In this document: one piece after another, positions 12,357-23,094 of the stretch
How positions within the stretch are numbered: position 1 is the stretch's first letter
Layout of the letters: each line of letters begins with the position of its first letter
NCBI GenBank assembly: GCA_030272155.1
Contig: CP126193.1
Coordinates: forward strand, 496,001 to 560,000
DNA: 64,000 bases
Source: Tetradesmus obliquus
Lineage: Eukaryota > Chlorophyta > Chlorophyceae > Sphaeropleales > Scenedesmaceae
Reading direction: 5' to 3'
Program-made: the position numbers and the translations under genes
The notes under the pieces: model-generated
Database searches by the model: none
What the model was told of the DNA's origin: nothing
What the model saw: the letters and a program-made list of their open reading frames with translations, nothing else

Positions 12357-12800
12357 TTGATGCTGCAATACAGCTCACACCCGCCGAGCCTGCGCGTCTG
12401 CTCGCCCTGCTGCTCACGCTGCTGCTGCTGCGGCTGCTCTCTTCGTCCTGCAACTCCCGGCCTCCATCAACTGCCACGAGCTCAGGGTGTGTGTGCCGCC
12501 AGCTGCTCGGGTGGGCCCATCCCACCCGCTGCATCACCCAGCCCACCACCCGCACCCTCACCCAGCCCACCACCCCCGCGCTCGCCCTCCCCAGCCCCAC
12601 CAATCCCTGGTACCTCACCCGGTGTTAAGCCGTCAACAGCCCCCGCCCCAGGTGTTTCCCCGGAGCCCCCTCCACCTCCGCCTGTCTACGTGAACGGCCC
12701 CGTGCTCAACCCGGCCTGCGTGGCCAAGTACCAGTCAACGCTGCTGCTGCCGCCCATCATGCCCAAGCTGACAGGGTGAGGGGCAGCCGGGGTGTCCGGG

Positions 12801-12838
<38 letters not shown>

Positions 12839-13778
12839 CCTTGCTGGCAGCCCCTGCTGTGGTTGCTTTTATGCCATTCGGACAGTTTGAATTGTCTGTT
12901 GCCGCATGCCAGCTTGGAAGGAGCCCCTGCATGTAATCTGCATGTCAGCAGAGAGAGACGCACAGCAACTTGATGGCACAGCGCTCGATCAACCCTTTTG
13001 AGCCTTGTCTGGCTCCTTTGTGGGTGGGCCTGTGGCACAAGGCCCGCTATAAAGTAACTACTTTGCTAACTGGTAACTGAAAGCGAAACAATCCTGCGGC
13101 AAGGATGCAGGAGCTGCATGCTGTGGGTACAATGACAGCATTCTACACTGTGACACCGGACACTTTGTGCAGCACTCTGCAGCTGCAGAGGCTGCAGTGG
13201 CGCACATACCTGCACCTCAGTGCACACAGCTGCACCTCAGCACTGCCAGCGCAGCATGCAGATAGAGTCCTTGCTGCACGACATGTTGCAGGCATACCAT
13301 AAGATGTAGCATGCTAAGCAACATGCTGTTGATCACTCAGTGACACTACCATAATTGCTGCTGCTGCATGCTGTACCGCAGGCGGCAGCAACCAACGGGG
13401 CCTATGACCAGGTGTGTGTCGGGCTGACAGGGCGTGTGGTGTCCTGCTCTTCTCAAAATGGGCGCAGTGCGCCATATGTTGCGCATTTCCTGCTGTTTGA
13501 GTCGCTTGCATTTATGGTGGCGCGCACCATCCGAGCTGGTGACTGGACCCACCTGCAGCTGACGCCACTTGCCTGCTGCAGAAAACGATATGCCTGAATT
13601 GCCGCATTCAGTGACTGTGGGTGGGGACTGGGACAGCCTCTCAATAATGTTGTGCAGCGAGCCCTTGCCCCTGTTGCGGATGTGCAGCAAAAGGCACATG
13701 CAGTTATGCAAGATTGTAACAGTGATGCGTGCAGCACCTCTACACACAGTGGAGCATGAAACCCCGTTGCTGCTGCTG

Positions 13779-13825
<47 letters not shown>

Positions 13826-16800
13826 GCCCTGCAGTACAACATCAGCGCCCGCGAGATCCTCCAAGCCGTGCTGCCGCCCGTCTTGCCGGCCAACGCGCCA
13901 CCTGAATGCGCTGGTTACGACCTTACTGCCAAGACGCGGGTGTGGGCGTACGGCACAGACGCGGGAGGCAGCTCCACGCACAACTGGCCATCATACACAA
14001 TTGAAGCAACGGTAGGTTGGCACCTGGCCCTGCTGCACACACTTACTTGAATTGTTCATCTTGTTTGAAAGTAGTTTGTGTATGTGTGTCGGGCTCACTT
14101 CATCGACGCGCATCACCACGTGCAGCATGCGCACGTTGCAGTTGCACGCACTGAAAAGTCATCCCGCTGAACTGCTCAGGGCAAGTCAGCTCTGCGAGCT
14201 CTCTGCTGATGCCCTTGCTGTGGCTGCTGACTGTATTCTTGTGTGCATGCCTGCGTGCTGCAGCGCGGCAAGCCAGTGCAGGTGCTGTGGGGACGCTAAC
14301 GTTTTGTGCTCTGAATGTATCTGTCGTCGCTGCTGCCTGTGTGTTGTGTGCATGCCTGCGTGCTGCAGCGCGGCAAGCCTGTGCTGGTGCTGTAAAACGA
14401 CCTAATCATTGTGTTCTCAAATATTGTTTGTTGTGCTGCTGCCTGTTTGTCTTGTGTGTGGCGCAGCGCGGCAAGCCTGTGCAGGTGCTGTTGGGTAATG
14501 AGCTGGTGGACAGTGCACGGCGCTACAGGCCCCACCTCTTTGCTGACCAACTGGACCAGACGCTGCACTGGTGAGGGGATGTACTGCTTTTGTACCGCCT
14601 AGTGGGAGTGTTGTACTGCCTAGGGGGTGTGGTGTAATGCCTTGAGGGTGCTGTTGTACTACCTAGAGCATGTTGTGGGGCAATGAGCTGGTGGATAGTG
14701 CAAAGCGCTACATGCCTCATCTCTTTGCTGACCAGCTGGACCAGACGCTGCACTGGTGAGGGGATGTACTGCTTTTGTACTGCCTAGTGGGGGTGTTGGA
14801 CTGCCTAGATGGTGCTGTTGTACTGCCTAGAGCATGCTGGCTGACCAGTTGGGTCATATGCTGTATTCGTAGTTGTTTAGCCGACAGCTTGCATCTGCCT
14901 TGGTGTTAGATTTCTGGCAGCATGTGAAACAACAACACCGTACTGCTGTACCTCTGCAGTACTGCTGCACTCGTCTTTCTAAAGCACATTTCTTATCATG
15001 AAGCGCGTTGTGTTGCAGCTGCCTGGCATGTTTGCAAATGGCGGTTGCATTTTACATGCTGCCTGGCTACTGGCAACAGCGCACCAACCCATCACACTCT
15101 GGGGGTGACATTACTGCCTGAAATGCATCGCTAACAGTTGCACGCAGGCAGAGGGTGTGGAGCCCAGGAGCGACGCCCCTGGCCACACACACCCTCCAAG
15201 CCTTAACTTACCCAGGAGCTGCCGAGCTGCCTGGGTAGTCACTCACTCCCTCACTCACTCACAGTGTACCCTGCCGTTTGGTGCATATGTGTGTGTGCAT
15301 GCAGGGCCAACCCCGCGGTGAGATGCCAGACCAACTGCAATGAGGACACCTGCAGGACGATATGGTTTGGGCTGCAGACCTTGTTTACAGCTACCTCTGC
15401 TCAGCATGCTCAGCAGCTGTGCGATAATTGCACTGCCGTATGTGTTGACACCAACTGTGATGCTGCACTTGACAGCAAGAAATGGTGTTGAAAGATTAAA
15501 TGCTAGCATCACAGTCGTGAGTGATGCATTGTTGTAGCGTATGCTTAGCGCGGTGGTTATCCCACTAAGCCACGGCACTGAAACACGCATTGTGCTCCTG
15601 GCTTGCTGGTCCACAACCATCATGCACTCCTGATACTGCTGCTTCCGCTGCTGCTGCTGCTGCTGCTGCTGCCGCTGCTGCTGCTGTGCTTGCCAATGCC
15701 CTGCAATGAGAAGAAGCTGGGAGGCATGCTGGACGACTCCCCCTGCATGGGCTGCCCCAACCCACCCGGCTGCAAGAAGGCAGCATGCACCTGCAACGTC
15801 GCTGCCTGCACGTAAGCGCGCGCCCTGCTTACATAGAAAGTTTACTGTCGTGCATTGCCTGCATGAAAATGCATGAAGTTACTGGTTGAAGATGAAGCCG
15901 CGCCCGGCAAAGACCAGTAAAGCAGTGTCCTTCACGACCGTGTCTTGTATAATGTGTCGTACACACAGGGGGACGCAGGGCACATGTGGTCACAGACACC
16001 ACCGCACAGCACGCGACTTTCAGCGCCAGCCCACCTGCTTGTTGGCGAATACCAGTATGGCGCTGTTCTTCACACGAGTGTCATGCGGATCATAGATGAC
16101 GTGTCGTACATACAGGGGCACGCAGGGCACACACACACAAACACAGGCCTGGCCCCATAGCACCCAATGGCAGCCCACCTGCTTGTTGGCGAAGACCAGT
16201 ATGGCGCTGTTCTTCATGAGTGGGTCCCGTTGAGTATGTTGCAGACAAACACCCACAAACAGAGGCCTGGCCGCACGGCACTCAACTCCTCTGCAACCTA
16301 AAACCAGCCCACCTGCTTGTTGGCGAAGACCAGGATGGTGCTGTTGGTTACACTAGTGTCATGAGCGGGTCATTGAATATGCGTCGTACACACAGGGGCA
16401 CGCAGGGCACACGCGCAAACACAGGCCTGGCCCCATTGCACCCAATCACAGCCCACCTGCTTGTTGGTGAGGACCAGTATGGCGCTGTTCTTCATGAACG
16501 TGTCTTGTACACCGTGGCGTACGCACAGGGGCACGCAGGGCATACAATCATGAACACAGCCGCACAGCACGCGACTCTCAGCGCCAGCCCACCTGCTTGT
16601 TGGCGAAGACCAGTATGGCGCTGTTCTGTATGAGCGGGTCGTTGATGATGCTGCGGAACTCCTGGCCGGCGCGGCCCAGCCTGTCCTTGTCCTGAGAGTC
16701 CACCACAAAGATGAGCCCGTCCGTGTTGTTGAAGTAGTGCCGCCTGCGGGGATAGAAGGGAGCCCACAACAACACAGCTTGAGTGGAGGGTTTGGTGTTT

Positions 16801-17682
16801 CAGCACAGCAAGCAGCGCAGCAGGCCAGGCGGCGGTCACCACGAAGATGAGCCCGTCCGTGTTGTTATAGTAGTGCCGCCTGCGGGGATAGAAGCACATC
16901 CACAACAACACTGCATGAATAGAGGGTTCGGCGTTTCACCACAGCAAGCAGCGCAGCAGGCCAGGCGGCGGTCAGAAGAAAGATGAGCCCGTCTGTGTTG
17001 TTGAAGTAGTGCCGCCTGCAGATTTGACAACAACACGCACCATAACACAGTTAAGTAAATGTTTTGCTACGGTTCAGCACAGGAGGCCGAGCAGCAGGCA
17101 GCAAACTGATGAGCCCGGCCCTGATGTTGTAGCGGTGTTGTCTGCAAGACCACGCAGCAGGCAGCGCGCAGCACAGCAGCATGAGGCCTCGGCACACTGT
17201 CCCTGGCTGATGGCAGGGGTGAGACATGCTGCAGTGGGCTAGACAATGTGCAGTGTAACGCCAGATAACAGCTTGCCAGAAGGCCTGCACTGCACCCCTG
17301 TAGCACACTTCACCCCGGGGCCCTTGTTCTACCTGACAGTGGAACTGAGCCTGCCAAATGCTTGTCATCATGCCTGCCTGCAGCACTGCCGCCACCAGCA
17401 AGTACCTCGGGCCAGTGCCGCTGGTGACGCATGTGCATGGCATGGAAGGCATGCAGGACAACAGCGACGGCACTCAGAGGCCTGGTTCATGCCAGATGCA
17501 GTCAACCTGGCCGGCTATGCAACGGTGAGAGTGCAGGTTGTACTGCTGTGGTGCTTGTTTGTTTGCTCAGGGCAGCTTGTGGTGCAGCTCTTGTTTTGTT
17601 GCCCACAATGTACGCTGCTGGATCTTGCCGCTTGCTGGTTTCTCAAGGAACAAAGCGCTGCTGCTACCTCCGTTGCAACCGC

Positions 17683-17724
<42 letters not shown>

Positions 17725-18122
17725 TTAGAACGGCTCTTGGTATGACATCCTGAGGGCCTCAGCACAGGCCAGCAACCCCGGCAGTGTGTTTGGCCCTGGT
17801 GTTGCCACCTACACCTACCCGGTCTCTCAGAGGCCAGCTCAGCTCTGGTTCCACGACCATGTGTGAGTGGCCAACGCTGCCTGTGATGTTTGTACTGCTG
17901 CATCCACCCGTCCTGTCACATGCAATCACCCGACGCACAAGCGCTCTGGAACCCTGCTGAATGACAAGAGTTATATACCCAGCCACTCAGCAGTTTTTGG
18001 CAGGTTGCACTTGGCAGCAGCCGTAGCTGTATGGAGCATGAATGTGTGTGCTTGTCATTTGGCCAACATTGTAGCACTTGGCTCAACGTGTATGCCGGCT
18101 TGGCTGGCTTCCTCATGATGCA

Positions 18123-18192
<70 letters not shown>

Positions 18193-21100
18193 AGGCTAGG
18201 CATCACGCGCCTCAACGTGTACTCCAGCCTCGCCGGCTTCTTCATGGTGCGCAACGCCTTCCCACAGAACGGCCCCGAGCTGCCAGGCCTGCCCTACCTC
18301 CCACCAGGTATGGGCCCTGACAGCGCAGTGAGGGAGCTGCCGCTGGCCATCCAGGACCGTGCATTCGACACGAGCAATCAGCTGTACTACCCCAAGCAGA
18401 CCACGCTGCCGGCTGCGGACGCACTGCCGAATGGGCCTGTGCCGCCGACTTGGGTGCCTGGTAAGACGCGGGTGGCGTCCTTGCAGCAGTAGTGACAGCG
18501 CTGCAGCTGCAGAGCAGTGAGCCTCACGGCTACAGCAGTAAGACAATGCAGTTGAAGTAGTGCTATACATTGTGGCATTGCTGCACAGCCGGTCGAGGAT
18601 GTGCCGAAGATTATGGGGGTGGCACTTTTTGCAGCAGCCCCTGCAGCTGCATTGAGCGCCACGGCTGCAGCTGGTGCAGCGGCACACCTGTGCCGCAGTG
18701 GTGCTGCAGCTGCTGCTGGTGGATAGTTGCTTGCCGCCGCAGCTGCTGTAGGCACGCCGCATTCCAAGCCCCTCCCGCACAGCACTAGTCACAGCTGGCG
18801 CCAGCTTACAAACGTGCTGTTTGTGCTCCGTATGCTTTGCAGAGTTCTTTGCCTCCCTGCCAGATGGCAGTGACGCGACACTGATGACAGTCAACGGCCG
18901 CGTGGCACCCCGTCACGTGAGTTGCGTTATGTTAGATTGAGTGACATTACAGTTGCCTGCGTGGCCTGCCAGATCAACCAGGGTGGTGCACCACCTCTGC
19001 ACAGTATATTGCTGTGCAGGTTCGGCATATGACTACAGCAAGCAATGCTTGAGCAGAGACAGCGCAAGAGCCTCACAGCGCAGCGCAGTGTGTGTGACTG
19101 TCGGTTGCAGCGCTTTGCTGGTGACGCAAGAGCATAGGTCCAAGGAGGCTTGCCTGTATTTGATACGTAGGACAACGTGTAATCTTCTGGTTTGCTGCCG
19201 GTGCTTGCTGCAGGACGTTGCCAAGGAGCCGTACAGGCTGCGCATCCTCAACGGCTGCAATGCAAAGTCGCTCATCATCTACTTCAGGTGCGCACAACAG
19301 CTCCACAGCAGTCCTTCAACGCCGGGGCCAAGGCAACTATCAATTGCAGCTGCAGGTGCTGACCTGGTCTGCAAGCACATTGCAGCGCTGCATCAGCTCA
19401 AGTGCACTACGCAGTTGCATACCAATGCATAACATTCAACAGCACGCCGCAAAAACTAAAACCACACATGCCACGCTTGTGAATGCTTTCACCTGTCACA
19501 GACACGGTGTCTTGCAATCAACATTATGCGGTCCCTGTCATCTGCTGCCTGCAGCACCACTCAGCCCACTGTGGGTGCTGAAGTGGTGACCAGTGGTGTG
19601 CTGCCCTTCTGGGTGGTGGGCAATGAGGCAGGCTTCTTTCCTTCACTGGTGGGCCCAGTCACTCAAGTGCTGCTGGGCCCTGCGGAGCGTTATGACGTCA
19701 TTTTTGACTTCAGCACCGTGCCTGGCAGTGAGTTGCCGCAGCAGGCTGTGCGCAGAATGTGGCTGCTTTGAGACGTTGGGAGTGCACAAGATGTGGCGTT
19801 GAGACATTGAGTGTGCACGATATGTGTAATCTTGTGGTTTCAAAACAACAAGCGTGCATTATGCAGTGGCTTGCAGCGCATGCGTTTGTTGGCCAAAGCT
19901 GGCTGCGCGGGGAAGCGGCTTGATGGCGGTTGAGCAGACGGCGCATGTTGGGCGGTCGAGGCATGATGTGGTGCGCGCCCCCACGCATGTGCAGCCTGAC
20001 CAGGCGATGTGCACAGTGTACAATAGCCTCTAAGCAGTAGGAACGTCGGCACATGGTGTGTCATACAGCAGCACATCTCCTGTGCAGCTGCACAACGCAT
20101 TTATAGCCTGAAGCAGGCGTGCGTAGCCAGCAAGCAGCATAATGCGTGACACGTTGTGCGACAGGTTCTGTGACGCCTGCTTCATGTGTGCCGCGTGCCT
20201 GCAGATGCCGGCAGTGTGTACATGCTCAACAAGGGGCCAGGGGTGCCCTTTAATGGGGCTAATGTTGGCGGGGGCACAACTATTCATCAGGCCCAGGTGC
20301 GAGCAAAGGCTTCAGCAGCAGCCAAAGCAGTAGTCGTGTACCAGGCAGTGCATGTATACTTGACTACTTGATTACTTGCTACTTGTATACTACTGCTGGC
20401 GTCTGTTTGTAAGCATCAGTTTATGTTTGCTTTTGCAAGAGTGTTTCTGTTCCTGCTGCTGGTGGTGCTGCTGCTCTTTGCATCCTGCAGGCCATGCGCT
20501 TTGACGTGCTAAAGTCGCCAAACAGTATCACGTTTGACAAAGCTCGGCGCGCAACGCTGGATGCTGCGCTGCGAGCTGAGTACAACAAGGCGCCCACCCA
20601 GCTGCCAGCAGCGCCCAGCAGGACACGGCAGGTAGGCGTGCTGCGCCAGCATACAAAGTTACTTCTCACTTAACTGGAACTGCAAATTGACGAGACCAGA
20701 GCTGCCCCTCAGAAAGGAGGTGTTTTGCAAGCATGCACTTCATCACTGCATGCGAGCCTGCCATCTTTGACTGCATTCCTCAGACGTCGCTGTACACGCT
20801 TTGTATTGCTGCGCTGCTGTGCAGTTTGCGCTGCTGGAGTACTTTGGGTCCAACGGCAACCCCATGGGCCAGTTCATCGGCAACGTGGACGCGACCAACC
20901 CCGCTGCGCTGCAGGGTGTGAAGCAGACCTGGATGGACCCGGTGAGCAGGCCAGGCCAGGTGCTGCATTCATGTGATGCACTGAAGTCATGGAGGCAACA
21001 TGTTTGGCCACGCTTGCCCTGTTTCTGGGCACAGATACATGGTTGCTGCATTGTTGCAAGCTGTTTAGGTTTGAAACATGATTGTGCTATAGTGACTATA

Positions 21101-22767
21101 CATAACATCTGCATGTTAGGATAACTGGCTGGCCTCAATGCATTGTATGGGCTGCCCGTTTCCTTGTGCCTGGTGCTACCTATGGATGTGTCGAAGATCT
21201 CACCGCCGGCTCTGCTGGTGGGCCTGTGTGTGCAGGTGGCGGCTGTGACTGGCACCGACGCAGTTGAGCAGTGGACCATCATCAACCTCACCGGGGATGC
21301 ACACCCCATCCACATGCACAAGGGCCTCTTTGAGGTGAGTTTTGTTGCCAGTCAAAGCTGCCACCTGCACATATATTTCACCAGCAGAGCTGGCTATAGA
21401 ACCTCACCGGTGATGCACACCCCATCCACATGCACGAGGACCTCTTTGAGGTGAGTGCACACAGGTCACACATCACAAGTTCTACAGCATCCCCCATCAG
21501 TCCCACAAGCAGCTTCACATTCACCGCGTGCGTACAGAAACATCTGAACCTTGATGATTAAGTTGACCGCCGTCACTACTCACCCTGGCGTCTGTGCACT
21601 GCTGCCCTCATTTCTATTGTGCAGGTGGTCACGCAGGAGGAGGTGACCATCAGTCCTTTGATACTATCTGTTCCATAAATGTGCCGTCACTGACCACCCT
21701 GGAATAACCACCGCACTGCTGCCGTCAATTTCTACAGGTGGTCAAGCAGGAGGCGGCAACCATCAGCCCCACAGGCGCCTTCACCTTCACCGGCCAGCTG
21801 GGCCTGCCAGCAAAGCTGCTGGAAGGCAAACTCAGCAATCATCCAGGAACATCTGAACCCTGAAAACCACTGCGACCCCGTCACTATTCACCCTGGCGTC
21901 TGTGCGCTGCTCCCCTCATTTTCATCACGTAGGTGGTCAAGCAGGAGGCGGTGACCATCAGCCCCACAGGCGCCTTCACCTTCACCGGCCAGCTGGGCTT
22001 GCCAGCAGGGCTGCTGGACGGCTAGATTGCCAGTGCTCCGTGTGACACAGGCACCTGCTTTGTGCGCAAGGACACCATGCTCGTGGCAGCGGGTTACGCC
22101 ACCACGCTGCGCTTCAAGGCCGCCAGCAGGCCTGGCCTGTTCATGTGGCACTGGTGAGCGTGACTGCCGCACACACACGCATGCGGTTTGCATGCTTGTA
22201 CGGGTACCAACATGACTAGCTGCACAGGCAGGTGCTGCAGAGATGTTAGATGTCTCCAGGCGGCCAGCAGGCCCGGCCTGTTCATGTGGCACTGGTGAGC
22301 TTGGTTGCCGCATGCAGAGATGTTAGATGTCTCCAGGCGGCCAGCAGGCCCGGCCTGTTCATGTGGCACTGGTGAGCGCGACTGCTGCTAACGTCGCACA
22401 CGCGCATGCATGCGAGTTGGCATGCTGAGATGCACACACAGAGAAGCTGGGTAGGCAGGTGCTGTATAGATGTTGTCATGGATGTCAAAGGCGGCCGGCA
22501 GGCCTGGCCTGTTCATGTGGCACTGGCGAGCTTGACGTCCCGCACACGCTTGCACATGCAGACATGGCTAGCTGCACCTACAGGTTGCTGCATAGATTGC
22601 GGATGTTTCAAGGCGTCCAGCAGGCTTGGCCTGCACATGTGGCTATTGTGAGCTTGAATGCGGCACGCACACGCATGTATGTTTATTGTATGCGTGTACC
22701 TACAGACATGGGAAGCTGCATAGGTGGGTGCGGCGGGAAAAGCAGTTGAGGAATTTGCGGCATGCAA

Positions 22768-22834
<67 letters not shown>

Positions 22835-22911
22835 ACCATGCCTGCGCTGCAGCCAGCTGCTGGAGCATGAAAATTATTCATTCCTTCAGGCACTATTCAA
22901 AGCGTTATGCG

Positions 22912-22975
<64 letters not shown>

Positions 22976-23094
22976 AACCGTGCCTGTGCTGCAGCCACCT
23001 GCTGGAGCACGAGGACAATGAGATGATGCGGCCCTTCTGCATTGGCAACCCTGGCTACACCAACCCGCACACAAACAAGCCCATGTGTGCCTGA
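12357..23094 (+). CDS. CotA/bilirubin-oxidase-type multicopper oxidase, possibly broken
   Basis: The family (laccase-like) oxidises phenolics or metals by reducing O2 to water; it is probably secreted. Exons I infer: up to 12775, 13382-13411, 13835-14011, 14467-14570, about 15305-15317, about 15706-15811, 17384-17524, 17729-17862, 18195-18460, 18843-18916, 19214-19287, 19555-19727, 20205-20296, 20491-20631, 20825-20941, 21236-21334, 21933-22153 and 22995-23094. From 13382 to 14570 and from exon 15706 onward the phases fit. All four copper motifs are present: THVHG, WFHDH (split by an intron before LGITRLNVY), HPIHMH, and HCHLLEHEDNEMM spliced across 22153/22995. The N-terminus is a Pro/Ser-rich stretch after a hydrophobic, signal-like region whose start I could not fix; the first donor does not match the next exon in phase. 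Defects: one base missing at 17471-17474 and an in-frame TAG at 22023-22025. Either a recent pseudogene or assembly errors. A TGTAA at about 23395 could be the poly(A) signal. Confidence 0.85.
14264..14392 (+). repeat. Two upstream echoes of the 5' edge of exon 14467-14570
   Basis: The acceptor and first about 25 bases of the exon (R-G-K-P-V-Q-V-L) recur at 14264-14292 and 14368-14392. Each is preceded by a matching GCAG and flanking intron sequence, with 104- and 99-bp spacing to the real acceptor. Confidence 0.88.
14677..14770 (+). repeat. Downstream echo of the 3' edge of exon 14467-14570
   Basis: The last about 75 bases of the exon plus its GTGAGG donor and the following intron bases are repeated, with the junction at 14755. 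The peptide is nearly unchanged (NELVDSAKRYMPHLF against NELVDSARRYRPHLF). Confidence 0.9.
15899..16592 (-). repeat. Array of about five echoes of the 3' edge of an Arf exon
   Basis: On the minus strand, units ending in NSAILVFANKQ followed by the donor GTGGGC occur with junctions at 16457, 16313, 16179 and 16035, plus a decayed copy near 15900. The period is 134-144 bp. Each unit holds the last 10-20 codons of the exon plus about 80 bp of intron. Confidence 0.88.
16593..16743 (-). pseudogene. Orphan exon of an Arf-family small GTPase (ARFB-like)
   Basis: One full exon: a CCCCGCAG acceptor, one split base, 50 codons, and a GTGGGC donor. It encodes the Arf core from RHYFNNTDGLIFVVDS to NDPLIQNSAILVFANKQ. 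That covers the region after switch 2 and the guanine-specificity motif NKQ (NKxD family, with the D in the next exon). The NDP-x(3)-NSxILVFANKQ wording resembles plant ARFB. No exon for the P-loop (GLDAAGKT) or for the C-terminal third was found on this strand nearby, so this looks like a displaced gene fragment. It lies antisense inside an intron of the oxidase. Arrays of partial copies flank it on both sides. Confidence 0.85.
16744..17141 (-). repeat. Array of echoes of the 5' edge of the Arf exon
   Basis: The acceptor plus the first 13-15 codons (RHYFNNTDGLIF) recur with exon-like starts at 16879 and 17015, and as a more diverged copy at 17141. The spacing is 126-136 bp. The intron-like filler between copies is also shared. 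The copies nearest the real exon are the most similar to it. Confidence 0.85.
17688..17722 (+). repeat. (CTG)n tract before oxidase acceptor 17729
   Basis: Roughly a dozen CTG units end just upstream of the CTCCTTAG acceptor of the exon encoding the WFHDH copper motif. Confidence 0.85.
18071..18194 (+). repeat. Echo of the LNVY exon edge followed by a (CTG)n tract
   Basis: 18071-18120 is a diverged copy of the first about 50 bases of exon 18195-18460, reading LNVYAGLAGFLM where the real exon reads LNVYSSLAGFFM. It is followed by about 70 bases of CTG/TTG repeat that run into the real acceptor. Confidence 0.8.
21400..21450 (+). repeat. Duplicate of the HPIHMH exon end with its own splice sites
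   Basis: Seventeen codons (NLTGDAHPIHMHEDLFE) sit between a CTATAG acceptor and a GTGAGT donor, phase 0 at both ends. The sequence copies the end of exon 21236-21334. It could be skipped, or included without a frameshift. Confidence 0.85.
21625..21834 (+). repeat. Two upstream echoes of the VVKQEA exon edge
   Basis: Copies of the 5' edge of exon 21933-22153 start at 21625 (about 29 bases retained) and 21738 (about 95 bases retained, including AFTFTGQLGLPA). Each has an AG acceptor and shared upstream intron sequence. The copy at 21738 has GAA-GGC-AAA where the real exon has GAC-GGC-TAG. Confidence 0.85.
22240..22650 (+). repeat. Four downstream echoes of the PGLFMWHC exon edge
   Basis: The last about 40 bases of exon 21933-22153 plus its donor recur with junctions at 22294, 22371, 22525 and about 22648. 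The first two keep GTGAGC, the third has GCGAGC, and the fourth has lost the donor. This is an ordered series of decay. Confidence 0.9.
22770..22994 (+). repeat. Duplicated (CTG)n plus acceptor plus CHLLEHE exon edge
   Basis: A block made of about 20 CTG units, a short GC-rich link, a GCAG acceptor and the first codons of the last oxidase exon occurs twice. The upstream copy begins its exon part at 22863; the real exon begins at 22995. In the upstream copy the copper-ligand His is Gln (C-Q-L-L-E-H-E), so it could not make a working active site. Confidence 0.88.

Noticed and set aside
22023..22025. TAG read as an amino acid (altered genetic code, as in some ulvophyte algae)
   Set aside because: Only one in-frame TAG was seen in a gene that also has a frameshift; the metalloprotease 2 frame ends at TAG and the other genes have no internal TAG. 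Pseudogenisation is simpler.
12357..23094. Introner-like transposable elements as the source of the intron repeats
   Set aside because: The repeated blocks contain pieces of each gene's own exon edge and differ from gene to gene, so they are not copies of one mobile element. No terminal inverted repeats or target-site duplications were seen.
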